Shown: piece by piece, positions 1 to 10,875 of the stretch
How the letters are laid out: each line of letters begins with the position of its first letter
Position numbering within the stretch: the first letter of the stretch is position 1
Assembly (NCBI RefSeq): GCF_021398735.1
Contig: NZ_CP090349.1
Coordinates: 1,308,501 to 1,372,500, forward strand
Reading direction: 5' to 3'
Source: Methylobacterium oryzae
Lineage (GTDB): Bacteria; Pseudomonadota; Alphaproteobacteria; Rhizobiales; Beijerinckiaceae
DNA: 64,000 nucleotides
Position numbers and translations under genes: made by a program
Notes under the pieces: generated by a model
Databases searched by the model: none
What the model saw: the letters and a program-made list of their open reading frames with translations, nothing else
What the model was told of the DNA's origin: nothing

Positions 1-169
1 GCCTGCCATCACTGGGGGGTGGAGGATGGTGCGCCCGGATCGCCGTGCCGGGCGCTTCCGGCCCTCGTCGCCGCAGCGTCACCGCGGTGCTGCGCCCGCG
101 TCCGCGCGGCGGGCCTTGCCGGCCCGCGCCGGAACGGTAACGATCGCCGCGAGTGACAGGGACCTGCCC

Positions 170-1108
170 GTGTGGACACCGAGCCCGCGCTACCCGGACC
201 CGGCGGTCGAGATTCTCGACGCCGCCTTCGCCCGCTACCGGGTGTTCAACGCGGCGGTCGAGCGCCTCGCGACCGGCTTCCGCTGGTGCGAGGGGCCGGT
301 CTGGTTCGGCGACGGACGCTACCTGCTCTGGAGCGACATCCCCAACGACCGCATCCTGCGCTGGGACGAGGAGAGCGGGGCGGTCGGCCTCTACCGGCGG
401 CCGTCGGGCTTCGCCAACGGCAACACCCGCGACCGGCAGGGGCGGCTCGTCACCTGCGAGCACGGCGGCCGTCGGGTCACCCGGACCGAGCATGACGGCG
501 CGATCACCGTCCTGGCGGACGCATTCGAGGGCCGCCGGCTCAACTCGCCCAACGACGTGGTGACCGCGGCCGACGGCGCGGTCTGGTTCACCGACCCACC
601 CTTCGGGATCGGCGGGTTCTACGAAGGCGTGCGCGCCGAGCCCGAACTGCCGCAGAACGTCTACCGGCTCGACCCGGTCACCGGTGCGCTGGAGGCCGTG
701 GCCACCGACCTCGCCGGCCCCAACGGCCTGTGCTTCTCCCCCGACGGCCGCGTGCTCTACCTCGTGGAATCGCGCGGGCAGCCGACCCGGCGGATCGCCG
801 CCTACGACGTGGTCGCCGGCCGCACGCTCCGCGACCGGCGGGTCCTGATCGATGCCGGGCCGGGCACGCCGGACGGGCTGCGCTGCGACGTCGACGGCAA
901 TCTCTGGTGCGGGTGGGGCATGGGCGACGACGCACTGGACGGCGTCATGGTGTTCAACCCCGACGGCCGGCCGATCGGCCGCATCCGGCTGCCGGAGCGC
1001 TGCGCCAACCTCTGCTTCGGCGGCCGGCACCGCAACCGCCTGTTCATGGCGGCGAGCCAGTCGCTCTACGCCGTCCACGTCGACGTCCAGGGCTGCGCCG
1101 GCGGGTGA
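170..1108 (+). CDS. SMP-30/gluconolactonase/LRE family protein
   Basis: This is a six-bladed beta-propeller lactonase of the SMP-30/regucalcin family. The family hydrolyses sugar lactones such as gluconolactone with one divalent metal. Metal-ligand motifs are visible: EGPVWF near residue 40, NSPNDVV near 125 and PDGLRCD in the last third. The frame is open back to an ATG at 26, but the extra 48 residues are Arg/Pro/Ala-rich and unlike the family. I place the start at the GTG at 170, giving 312 aa, close to the usual 290-310. No signal peptide is seen from this start. The natural substrate cannot be read from the sequence. Confidence 0.82.
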   Translation: MWTPSPRYPDPAVEILDAAFARYRVFNAAVERLATGFRWCEGPVWFGDGRYLLWSDIPNDRILRWDEESGAVGLYRRPSGFANGNTRDRQGRLVTCEHGGRRVTRTEHDGAITVLADAFEGRRLNSPNDVVTAADGAVWFTDPPFGIGGFYEGVRAEPELPQNVYRLDPVTGALEAVATDLAGPNGLCFSPDGRVLYLVESRGQPTRRIAAYDVVAGRTLRDRRVLIDAGPGTPDGLRCDVDGNLWCGWGMGDDALDGVMVFNPDGRPIGRIRLPERCANLCFGGRHRNRLFMAASQSLYAVHVDVQGCAGG

Positions 1109-1223
1109 GGCCCGGATGCCCAGCCCTGCGTGCGCCGCCGGCGTCGTCGCCGGCACCATGCTTGACCGGAGCGGCGCGCCGACCCACTTCCCGTCCGCCG
1201 GGGGCATAGCGGGACACCAGCCG

Positions 1224-1931
1224 ATGATCGAACTCCATTACTGGCCGACGCCGAACGGCCATAAGATCACGATGTTTCTCGAAGAAGCGGGCGTTCCTTA
1301 CCACATTCATCCCGTCAATATTGGCAAGGGTGAGCAGTTCAACCCGGATTTCCTCAAGATCGCGCCCAACAATAGGATGCCGGCGATCGTCGACGACGAG
1401 CCGGCGGGCGGCGGCGCGCCGGTCACGCTGTTCGAGTCGGGGGCGATCCTGCTCTACCTCGCCGAGAAGACCGGGCGCTTCATCCCGGGTGACCCGCGCG
1501 GCCGGGCCGAGGTGCTGCAATGGCTGTTCTGGCAGATGGGCGGCCTCGGCCCGATGCTCGGCCAGAACCACCACTTCTCGCAGTACGCGCCCGAGAAGAT
1601 CGACTACGCGATCAAGCGCTACGTCAACGAGACCAACCGGCTCTACGGCGTCCTCGACCGGCGGCTGGCCGACCGCGCCTTCGTCGCCGGGCCGGACTAC
1701 TCCATCGCCGACATGGCCTGCTATCCCTGGATCGTGCCGTGGGAGAAGCAGGGGCAGAACCTCGACCAGCACCCGAACCTCAAGCGCTGGTTCACGGCGA
1801 TCGCCGAGCGGCCCGCCACCAAGGCGGCCTATGCCCGCGCCCCGGAGGTCAATCCCGATTTCGGCAAGACCATGAGCGAGGATGCCAAGAAGGTGATGTT
1901 CGGCCAGACCGCCGCCAGCACCAAGCGCTGA
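1224..1931 (+). CDS. Glutathione S-transferase, Nu class (YfcG/YghU-like)
   Basis: A 235-aa cytosolic glutathione transferase. The N-terminal thioredoxin-like domain carries the TPNGHK signature near residue 9 and NNRMPAIVD and FESGAILLYLAEKTG further on, matching YfcG/YghU-type enzymes. These have disulfide-bond reductase or peroxidase activity that uses two glutathiones. The helical C-terminal domain ends in an ordinary GST fold (YSIADMACYPW, HPNLKRWF). ATG 1224 is chosen because the fold begins at once. The next gene starts 7 bp downstream, so co-transcription with the Nudix and phosphatase genes is likely. Confidence 0.9.
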   Translation: MIELHYWPTPNGHKITMFLEEAGVPYHIHPVNIGKGEQFNPDFLKIAPNNRMPAIVDDEPAGGGAPVTLFESGAILLYLAEKTGRFIPGDPRGRAEVLQWLFWQMGGLGPMLGQNHHFSQYAPEKIDYAIKRYVNETNRLYGVLDRRLADRAFVAGPDYSIADMACYPWIVPWEKQGQNLDQHPNLKRWFTAIAERPATKAAYARAPEVNPDFGKTMSEDAKKVMFGQTAASTKR

Positions 1932-1938
1932 CCGGATC

Positions 1939-2514
1939 ATGGTCGAGATCCCGCCCGCCCTGCCGCTGCAGGTGATCCACCGCGGCTGGAACACCTTCGG
2001 CATCGCCACGCTGACGCTGCAGGACGGCAGCACCGTGCGGCGGGCGCTGGAGGACCACGGGCAGGCGGCCTGCGTGCTGCCCTACGATCCCGAGCGGCGC
2101 GTGGCGCTGCTCGTCCGTCAGGCGCGGGTCGGGCCCGCCTTCTGGGGTGAGTCGGCCGAGTTCGACGAAGCCCCGGCGGGCGGCCTCGACGGGGGCGCCC
2201 CCGAGGCGACGGCGATCCGGGAGGCGATGGAGGAGGCGGGCGTCCGGCTGACCCGGCTGGAGCCGGTCGCCCACGCCTACAGCATGCCGAGCGTGTCCTC
2301 GGAGCGCCTCTGGCTCTACCTGGCACCCTACGCCGCGGCCGACCGGGTCGGCCCCGGCGGGGGTCTGCACGCGGAGGGCGAGCAGGTGGTGGCCGTGGAG
2401 ATGCCGCTGGCCGCGCTGGCGGAACAGGCCCGGGCCGGCCGCCTGCCCGATCTCAAGACCCTGGTTCTCGTCCAGGCCCTGATGCTCCGAAGCCCCGAAC
2501 TGTTCGCCGCATGA
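1939..2514 (+). CDS. Nudix hydrolase, NudK-like (nucleotide-sugar pyrophosphatase)
   Basis: A 191-aa Nudix hydrolase. The box region reads AGGLDGGAPEATAIREAMEE followed by AGV; the REAMEEAGV core holds the catalytic glutamates. The upstream half is one residue shorter than in ADP-ribose pyrophosphatases and aligns instead with E. coli NudK (AGLLDNDEPE...), also 191 aa. NudK cleaves GDP-mannose and related nucleotide diphosphate sugars. Other shared features are the YDPERRVALLVRQ strand and the closing GRLPDLKTLVLVQAL helix. Substrate is inferred from family resemblance. The stop overlaps the next ATG by 4 bp, so the two are translationally coupled. Confidence 0.82.
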   Translation: MVEIPPALPLQVIHRGWNTFGIATLTLQDGSTVRRALEDHGQAACVLPYDPERRVALLVRQARVGPAFWGESAEFDEAPAGGLDGGAPEATAIREAMEEAGVRLTRLEPVAHAYSMPSVSSERLWLYLAPYAAADRVGPGGGLHAEGEQVVAVEMPLAALAEQARAGRLPDLKTLVLVQALMLRSPELFAA

Positions 2515-3407
2515 CCCTCTCGCCCACCGCACCCGCGCCGGATGTCCTCGCGGCGATGCTCGCCTTCGCCGAGGAGGCGGCCCCGCTGGCCCTCGCCATG
2601 CGGGCGCGAGGCCTCGCGATGAGCAACAAGGGTCCGGATCTCGGCCAAGCGCTGACCGAGGCCGACCTCGCCGTCAGTCGGTTGATGCACGCGCGGTTCG
2701 GCCCCGACCTGATCGAGGAGGAGACCGCCGAGGATCTCGGACAGGCGGCGGCCCGGGCGCTGCTCGCCCGCGACGCCTGGACCTTCGTGGGCGACCCGAT
2801 CGACGGGACCCGGCCCTTCGCGGGCGGCCTGTCGGGCTGGGGCGTGATGGTGGCGGCCTGCCGCGGTGGCTGGCCCCGGGCGTGCGTCATGAGCCTGCCG
2901 GCCTGGAACGAGGACCGCTCCGCACCGGCCGGGGGCGTACCGGCGGAAGCCACGGAGGGTCTCCTGCTGGCGGCGAGCGAGGGCCGCGCCTACTGGGCCC
3001 CGACCCGCGGCGGCCGCATGACGACGGCGCTGCGCCCGCTCGAGCGCCCGGAGCGCCGGACCGGCCATGTCGGCTGGCTGTCGGTGACGGCGCAGCGCTA
3101 CACCCTGGATTACGGCCGCGGCTGGTTCCCCTGGAGCGAGGGCGGGGCGATCTCGGACGCCGCGCTCCTGGCCACCGGGCGCCTCGACGCGACCCTGAGC
3201 AACAACCGATTGTGGGACCTGGGCCCGATCCTCCCGCTGTTCGAGGCGCTGGGCTTCCGCCTGTTCCACTGGCCCGATCTCGGGGATCCGCCGGCGGACT
3301 TCGTGGACCTGTTCGACGCCGAGCTGTCGGCCCATGACGACCTCTGGCTGGTGTGCCGGGATCGCGCGCAGGCCGCCGATCTGGCGACGGCCATCCGCCC
3401 CGCCTAG
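2511..3407 (+). CDS. Inositol monophosphatase family / HisN-like phosphatase
   Basis: A 298-aa member of the Mg2+- and Li+-sensitive phosphomonoesterase family. Metal-binding elements are the EE pair near residue 70 and DPIDGT at 95-100; the C-terminal motif is WDLGPILPL, where WDxAP is usual. Members include inositol monophosphatase, the histidinol phosphatase HisN and CysQ, and the sequence alone does not separate them. Coupling to a Nudix sugar-nucleotide hydrolase suggests salvage or house-cleaning of phosphorylated sugars rather than histidine synthesis, which is an inference. The start overlaps the upstream stop by 4 bp. Confidence 0.8.
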   Translation: MTLSPTAPAPDVLAAMLAFAEEAAPLALAMRARGLAMSNKGPDLGQALTEADLAVSRLMHARFGPDLIEEETAEDLGQAAARALLARDAWTFVGDPIDGTRPFAGGLSGWGVMVAACRGGWPRACVMSLPAWNEDRSAPAGGVPAEATEGLLLAASEGRAYWAPTRGGRMTTALRPLERPERRTGHVGWLSVTAQRYTLDYGRGWFPWSEGGAISDAALLATGRLDATLSNNRLWDLGPILPLFEALGFRLFHWPDLGDPPADFVDLFDAELSAHDDLWLVCRDRAQAADLATAIRPA

Positions 3408-3468
3408 GACAGGGCCCTGCCGGGCCGCGTCCGGGCCGCGTCCGGGCCGGGATGGCCGTCGATCGGGC

Positions 3469-3497
3469 GGTCCCGGATCGCGCGGGGATCCGGGACC
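3469..3497. terminator. Hairpin between convergent genes
   Basis: A perfect 11-bp inverted repeat, GGTCCCGGATC and GATCCGGGACC, with a 7-nt loop, lies between the ends of two convergent genes (3407 and 3502). It lacks a clear T-tract but is placed to stop both transcripts. Just upstream, the 11-bp unit GGGCCGCGTCC occurs twice in tandem. Confidence 0.5.
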
Positions 3498-3501
3498 GCT
3501 C

Positions 3502-5493
3502 TCAGAGCGCCGCGATCAGCGACCGGATCCGCGCCTGCGACGCCCTGAGCCCGTCCTCGGCCTGGGTCCGGGCGGCATCGAGCTTCGCCAGCTCGTCCTC
3601 CTGGGCACCCATGCGGCTGAGATAGCGGCGCGCCAGCTCGCTGTCCTTCGGAACGGCGCCGAGATTGCTGCGGATGCGCTCCTGCTCCGCCTGCACCTTC
3701 GCCGCGCGCTCGCCGATCTCCTCGACGGTCCGGGTCGCCGCGGCGACCTCGGCGCGGGCCTGGGAGAGGGTCTTGAGCTTGCCGCCCAGCTCCGGGTCGG
3801 TCGCCAGGGAGGCCCACCGGACGAGCAGCGCCTCGTCGGCGTCGACGAGGTCGTAGGCGTCGATCCGGACGCGCTCGAGCACGGCCCGGGTCTCGGCCGT
3901 CCCGCCGGCGGGAACCGCGACCTTGAGGCGATAGGCCGTGGGGGTCTCGCCGTCGCGAGCGGACGCGGTGAGGGTCCAGCCATCCCGTCGGGGATGCTCG
4001 ATGATCACGGAGCGGGCGGCGTCCGGCGCACCCTTGATCGTGTAGGTCGTGACCTCCCGGGCGATCACCGTCGCGCGCGCCACGCCGTCGACCACGGTGA
4101 TCTTGGTCAGGGCGTCGCTCGGCGCGGTCTCCGCCTGGACGGCGACCTTGCGGTCGAGGGCGAAGCTGGCGAGCCGCTGCTCGCCGACGGGCGTCGCGGG
4201 CAGACGGGCGTCCCCCAGGTAGCCGGCCTTGCGGTCGTAGAGGGTGATGAGGCCCGCCGGCAGGGTCGCGCCGGCGCTGTTGCGGATCCGGAGGGCCGCG
4301 ATCGGGTGAACCCCCTGGCCTGGCTTCCAGAGGGCGACCCGCTCGGCCTCGATCTCGGTATCGAGGAACGGCACCGACAGCGTGCCGCCGGCGCGCAGAT
4401 CGACCGGATGCGGCAGCGTGAAGTTCGCCGCGACATCCCCCTCGCTGGCGGCGGCGCCCGCGGTGGCGGCCGCGGCGTCGTAGCTCGGTTCCGCGGCCTC
4501 CATGCGGCTGTCGCGGGTGTCCATCCGCGCCATCGGGGCCGGAAGAGGCGCGGCGGCGGGGGCCGGGGCGCGCAGGCGCGCGACCGACTTCGACGCGACC
4601 GTGCCCGGGTCGAGGTCCGGCATGCCGACATCCTCGACCATTACCGGCGCCTCCGGTCTCTTGCGCCAGTAGCGCTTGTGCAGGCGCTGGAGGAGCGCCA
4701 CCGGCGACCCGGACGAGAGGGTGACGTCGACGCCCGTCCAGTCGGCGCCGAGGGCGTTCTCGATGATGGCCCAGGCCTGCAGGTTCGCGCGCCCGCCGCC
4801 GCCATCGACGATGCGGTAGCTCGTCTTCCAGACGGGCGCGGCGACGACGTAGGTCAACCGGACCTCGCGCTGGCCCTGCCCGGAGACGGCGATCTCGACC
4901 CGGTGGGCGTCGCCGACCTTGGTCTTCCCGGCCGCCGCGATAGCCTCGGCGATCTTGGCCGCCATGGCCGGGTCGAGGATCGTCACGGAGGCGCCGTCCT
5001 CGATCGGCACGGATTCGAGCGTGCCGGTCGCGGTCAGGACGGTCAGGATCGAGACGTCGCCGGTCCCGGTCCCGGCATTCCGCTCGGAGACGCCGAGCAC
5101 CCGCCCTTCGAGCGTGCGCCCGCCGCTCTGGACCCGGATCGGGACGCCCTGCAGCTTGCCCACGAGGCGGGTCGGCGCGGACAGGTCGTCCGCGGTGAAC
5201 GGCATCGTCCGCAGGGTCTCGTCGGCCTGATCCACCCCGTCCAGGCGCAGGGCGCCGACGGTTCCGACGGGATCGCGCACGACGAGGCTCTTGAGAATGT
5301 CGTCGACCTGCTCGGGCCGGACGCTGAGCCCGATCGTCCCGTCGCCGTCGACGGCATGGACCAGGGTCACTTCGGCCAGGCCGCCGCTCGACAAGGTCAC
5401 CGCGCGGATGCCGTCGGGCGCTGCCATCAGGGGCGATGCGGCTGCAATCATGGACACGAGGACTCCGGCTAAGGTCAGATGCGATCGGATCAA
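3502..5493 (-). CDS. Secreted DUF4139 domain-containing protein
   Basis: A 663-aa protein with an N-terminal signal peptide (residues 1-24, ending PLMA before APDGIRAV). The middle and C-terminal body matches DUF4139 proteins: beta-rich segments such as VWKTSYRIVDGGGGRANLQAWAIIEN split here as VWKTSYRIV and ANLQAWAIIEN, and GADWTGVDVTLSSGSPVAL. The last ~120 residues are charged and helical, probably coiled coil. The family is of unknown function. The reading frame begins with TTG 5493, which preserves a full signal peptide; the next in-frame Met is inside the hydrophobic core. A location in periplasm or outer envelope is inferred. Confidence 0.82.
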   Translation of the reverse strand: MIRSHLTLAGVLVSMIAAASPLMAAPDGIRAVTLSSGGLAEVTLVHAVDGDGTIGLSVRPEQVDDILKSLVVRDPVGTVGALRLDGVDQADETLRTMPFTADDLSAPTRLVGKLQGVPIRVQSGGRTLEGRVLGVSERNAGTGTGDVSILTVLTATGTLESVPIEDGASVTILDPAMAAKIAEAIAAAGKTKVGDAHRVEIAVSGQGQREVRLTYVVAAPVWKTSYRIVDGGGGRANLQAWAIIENALGADWTGVDVTLSSGSPVALLQRLHKRYWRKRPEAPVMVEDVGMPDLDPGTVASKSVARLRAPAPAAAPLPAPMARMDTRDSRMEAAEPSYDAAAATAGAAASEGDVAANFTLPHPVDLRAGGTLSVPFLDTEIEAERVALWKPGQGVHPIAALRIRNSAGATLPAGLITLYDRKAGYLGDARLPATPVGEQRLASFALDRKVAVQAETAPSDALTKITVVDGVARATVIAREVTTYTIKGAPDAARSVIIEHPRRDGWTLTASARDGETPTAYRLKVAVPAGGTAETRAVLERVRIDAYDLVDADEALLVRWASLATDPELGGKLKTLSQARAEVAAATRTVEEIGERAAKVQAEQERIRSNLGAVPKDSELARRYLSRMGAQEDELAKLDAARTQAEDGLRASQARIRSLIAAL

Positions 5494-5709
5494 TTCGTCT
5501 GGCTCCAGTCAGGGCGCGCCCGCCGCACGCGGTCCCACCCTGGCCGACCGCGCGCCGTCCGGCAAAGGCTTCGTGACGCGCGCGGGCGTGAACCGATCGC
5601 GGGCGCCCCTCCCGTGCTGTCCGCGCCGGGGCGCGCCGGGTCGCGGCGCCGATGCGGCGGGATGGGAACGGCGGCGCGATGGGGGAAGGCTGCGGTCCGC
5701 GGATGCACC

Positions 5710-6171
5710 CTACCGTGTCCGGCCGAATGTCCTGCCGTTCCAGACGGCGATCGCGCCGCACGGATCCTGCCCGGATCGTCCGCACGTCGCCCCGGTCATA
5801 TCGACGATGACCGCCGGGCGGCCTCCCACCGTGCGGAATCGGAGGTCGTGGGCGACGGCGTCGAAGGCGTCCACGAACCCGTCCGTCGTCGAGGCGAAGA
5901 CCTGCATCTCGCAGCCCGCGGTGCCGCACGCGGCGGACCCGTCATCGCCGCATTGGACGGCCGCGAAATCCAGGATGAAGTCCGGTACAGCGTCGCCGTT
6001 CACGTCCTGGCGGGTGATGAAGCCCGGCTTGAGCGTGGCCGGCTCGGACCCGCAGGACGCCTCGGCCCGCGCGGCCGACGCCGCGACCGGCGGCGGGAGA
6101 TCGTCCGCCGCGGCGGTGAGCGGGACGGCGGGCGGGAGGGCGAGAGCCAGGGCGGCGAGGGCGCGACGCAT
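5710..6171 (-). CDS. Secreted D-x-N-x-D protein, tandem paralogue A
   Basis: A 153-aa predicted secreted protein: hydrophobic signal region to about residue 21 (AAADDLPPPVAA follows). It contains RQDVNGDAVPDFILD, a D-x-N-x-D-x-x-x-D calcium-loop-like motif, and several paired cysteines (QCGD, ACGTAGC, TCGR, PCGA). Function unknown. It is a paralogue of the gene at 6506-6955; both share the ADDLPPPVAA start, the D-x-N-x-D motif, the VxAHDLRFR segment and the spacing of the cysteines. It differs in the C-terminal third. Confidence 0.72.
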   Translation of the reverse strand: MRRALAALALALPPAVPLTAAADDLPPPVAASAARAEASCGSEPATLKPGFITRQDVNGDAVPDFILDFAAVQCGDDGSAACGTAGCEMQVFASTTDGFVDAFDAVAHDLRFRTVGGRPAVIVDMTGATCGRSGQDPCGAIAVWNGRTFGRTR

Positions 6172-6226
6172 GCGGCCAGGATCCTCAGGCCCGTCCGCCC
6201 TGTCCAGCGCACTAGCTCATCGCGGC
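6172..6226 (-). repeat. Duplicated 5' flank, copy A
   Basis: The ~55 bp directly upstream of paralogue A match those upstream of paralogue B (6956-7010). 27 bases are identical without a gap at 6200-6226 and 6984-7010. The duplication therefore carried the leader or promoter as well as the gene. Confidence 0.7.
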
Positions 6227-6505
6227 CCCGATGGAGGCTACGCCCCGGGCCTTCCTCCGACCCAGGCGCGCAGCGCGTTCGCGCCGTCCGGACGGATGGT
6301 GACCGCGACGCTGGGGGCACGGTCGACAGCGGGAATGAGGGCGCCGCTCGACAGGGCGACGTCACCGGCGAGGGCGCCGAAGCCGTATCGGACATCCGCG
6401 CATCCAGCGAGGGTGGGCGACCGGTCCTGTGCTCGCCCGGCGCTTCCCGGAGCGTCGACCCGGGGAGCGACCGCCTGCCTGCGGCGCCGGAAAGCCAGAC
6501 AACCT
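6227..6505. other. Spacer between tandem paralogues, no supported gene
   Basis: This stretch, with the flank copy beside it, makes a 334-bp gap between the two paralogues. A minus-strand frame runs through it (6238-6621), but its upstream half only shadows paralogue B and its 3' part has no signal peptide or recognisable domain. I see no terminator. It may be the degraded remainder of the duplicated unit. Confidence 0.4.
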
Positions 6506-6955
6506 CTACTCGGCGCAGGCGAAGCGCGTCCCGTCCCACAGGAAGGTCGTGCGGCCCGGCCCCCTCCGGACCGAGCCGCAATTCCATCCCTCGTCGTTCG
6601 CCGAAGCCGCCGGCCGGCCATTCAGCGCGCGAAACCGGAGGTCGTGCGCGTAGATGTCCAGCACCAGGACGAACCCGTTCTTCGAGGATGCGAGGACGAT
6701 CTTCGGGCATCCCATGAGGCCGCACTGGGAGACTTCTTCGTCGCCGCATCGGAGGCCGCCGACGTTGAGGATGAAGTCCGGCACCCCGTCACCGTTCACG
6801 TCCTGCCGGTCGATGACGAACGGATCGATCCTCGCCGGCGCGGATCCGCAGGCGGCCTCGACCTCGGCGATGGCCGCAGCCACCGGCGGCGGGAGATCGT
6901 CCGCCGCTGCGGCGAGCGGCACGGCGACGAGAAGGGCGGCGACGGCAGGGCGCAT
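6506..6955 (-). CDS. Secreted D-x-N-x-D protein, tandem paralogue B
   Basis: A 149-aa paralogue of the product of 5710-6171. Signal peptide to about residue 18 (VPLAAAADDLPPP). The RQDVNGDGVPDFILN loop is closer to a dockerin/VCBS-type calcium-binding consensus than copy A. Cysteines (ACGS, RCGD, QCGLMGC, NCGS) recur in the same order, suggesting disulfides in the periplasm. No known function. Start ATG 6955 lies just after the hydrophobic region would be expected to begin. Confidence 0.72.
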   Translation of the reverse strand: MRPAVAALLVAVPLAAAADDLPPPVAAAIAEVEAACGSAPARIDPFVIDRQDVNGDGVPDFILNVGGLRCGDEEVSQCGLMGCPKIVLASSKNGFVLVLDIYAHDLRFRALNGRPAASANDEGWNCGSVRRGPGRTTFLWDGTRFACAE

Positions 6956-7010
6956 GGCGCCAGGATTCGGGTACCCGTCCGCTCTGTCCAGCGCACTAGC
7001 TCATCGCGGC
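6956..7010 (-). repeat. Duplicated 5' flank, copy B
   Basis: Partner of 6172-6226. The identical core GCGCACTAGCTCATCGCGGC (plus-strand reading) and the preceding CTGTCCA occur in both, at the same distance from each start codon. Confidence 0.7.
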
Positions 7011-7089
7011 ATCGACGGTCGATGCGGCGCGCCCGTCCTCCCGCGGGGGCCGCCTCGTGAGGGCCCGTGTCCGAGAGGCGCGACGGACC

Positions 7090-7120
7090 GGGCGGCGCAC
7101 CGAGTGCCGGTGCGCCGCCC
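7090..7120 (-). terminator. Terminator-like hairpin after clpB
   Basis: GGGCGGCGCACC and GGTGCGCCGCCC form a perfect 12-bp stem around a 7-nt loop, 17 bp past the clpB stop. Outer GACGG/CCGTC pairs could extend it. There is no T-tract. Confidence 0.5.
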
Positions 7121-7137
7121 CTCGACCGTCCGGCCGA

Positions 7138-9762
<2,625 letters not shown>

Positions 9763-9884
9763 GCACAACCCTCCCGTACCGGCATCCGCCGCCCGATGAG
9801 AGGCGCGGCGCCACCGAAACGTCGCCCTCCGGCTATCCGCCGCGCGAGGGCCCCGGCGCCGTGGTGGCCGCCGGTAGACCCGAT

Positions 9885-9907
9885 GTGGTGTTGCAATTGA
9901 GCACCAC
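9885..9907. promoter_or_regulatory. Imperfect palindrome in clpB/MOSC divergent promoter
   Basis: GTGGTG and CACCAC arms flank TTGCAATTGAG between the divergent clpB and MOSC genes, about 120 bp upstream of the clpB start. On the clpB strand CCCTTG lies 17 bp before ACCACATC, loosely like a sigma-32 promoter, so the palindrome would sit in its spacer. The site is seen; its role is a guess. Confidence 0.3.
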
Positions 9908-9960
9908 AAGGGGCCGCGAAGCTCTTGCGCGCCGGATCATTTCAGGGCCACGCTCCGCGC

Positions 9961-10731
9961 ATGACCGCATTGATTCATGTCAGCGCCCTGTATCGCTACC
10001 CGGTGAAGGGCCTGAGCCCCGAACCCGTCGAGCGGGCGGAGCTCGAGACCAGCGGCCACTTCCCGGGCGACCGGCTCTACGCCATCGAGAACGGTCCGTC
10101 GGGCTTCAACGCGGTTGCGCCCCGCCACCAGCCCAAGACCAAGTACCTGATGCTCATGCGCGACGAGGCGCTCGCCCGCCTGCGCACCCGCTACGACGAT
10201 GCCACGGCGACGCTGACCGTGGAGGGGTACGGCGACCCGCAGGCCTTCCGGCTCGACACCGAGGCGGGTCGCGAGGGCCTCGCGGAGCTGATGCGGCGCT
10301 ACGTCCCCGAGAGCCTCCGGGGCGAGCCGAAGGTCCTCGCCGCGCCGCCGCAGTACCGGTTCACCGACTCCCCGACCGGCTACGTGTCGCTCATCAACCG
10401 GGCGAGCGTGGCCGCGGTGGAGGACTACCTCGGCGCGCCCGTGGACCCGCTGCGCTTCCGCGGCAATCTGCTGGTCGAGGGGCTCGAACCCTTCGCCGAG
10501 CTGGAGATGGTCGGGCAGGTGGTCGAGGCGCCGAGCGGGTTGCGGCTCAAGATCACCAAGCGGACCGTGCGCTGCGCCGCCACCAACGTCGACCCGGTCA
10601 GTGGCGTGCGCGACTGCGACATCCCCTGGACCCTCGACGCACGCCTCGGGCACCGCGACCTCGGCGTCTACGCGGAGGTGATCGCCGGCGGGCCGCTGGC
10701 GCGGGGCGACGCGCTGCGCGTGGTGGGGTGA
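9961..10731 (+). CDS. MOSC domain-containing protein
   Basis: A 256-aa protein with the N-terminal MOSC beta-barrel domain (LYRYPVKGLSPEPVERAEL, GDRLYAIENGPSG) followed by a C-terminal MOSC domain with the conserved cysteine in KRTVRCAATNVDP. MOSC domains bind molybdenum cofactor or carry sulfur to metals; mARC-like and YcbX-like members reduce N-hydroxylated compounds with an electron partner. There is no fused ferredoxin domain, so a separate partner would be needed. Start ATG 9961 follows an AT-richer promoter-like stretch. Substrate unknown. Confidence 0.85.
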   Translation: MTALIHVSALYRYPVKGLSPEPVERAELETSGHFPGDRLYAIENGPSGFNAVAPRHQPKTKYLMLMRDEALARLRTRYDDATATLTVEGYGDPQAFRLDTEAGREGLAELMRRYVPESLRGEPKVLAAPPQYRFTDSPTGYVSLINRASVAAVEDYLGAPVDPLRFRGNLLVEGLEPFAELEMVGQVVEAPSGLRLKITKRTVRCAATNVDPVSGVRDCDIPWTLDARLGHRDLGVYAEVIAGGPLARGDALRVVG

Positions 10732-10756
10732 CGCGCGACGGGTGATCCCAGCGCTG

Positions 10757-10849
10757 CCGTCGTTGCGAGAGCAGCGAAGCGAGCGAGGCAGCGCCACGCT
10801 GACACGCCGCGCGCCGCCCTGGGTCACTTCGCTGCGCTCGCGATCACGG
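10757..10849. repeat. REP-like intergenic inverted repeat
   Basis: Arms 10757-10779 (CCGTCGTTGCGAGAGCAGCG + AAG) and 10827-10849 (inverse of CCGTGATCGCGAGCGCAGCG + AAG) match at about 18 of 23 positions and enclose ~47 bp. A second element of the same design sits at 27921-28012. GCGAG-CGAAG palindromic elements of this kind are dispersed in many alphaproteobacterial intergenic regions. Confidence 0.6.
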
Positions 10850-10875
10850 GTGAGCGCGGCCAGAGAGACGTCGTG

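Noticed and set aside
1939..2514. Nudix gene suspected of lacking the first box glutamate
   Set aside because: The spacing equals that of NudK, so this is a subfamily feature, not decay.
3334..5929. Long frames overlapping the DUF4139 gene on both strands
   Set aside because: The DUF4139 frame alone has a signal peptide and family signature; the others are Arg-rich shadows.
6238..6621. Possible small minus-strand gene between the tandem paralogues
   Set aside because: Half of it shadows paralogue B, it has no signal peptide before its LAGC tetrapeptide and no relative was recognised.
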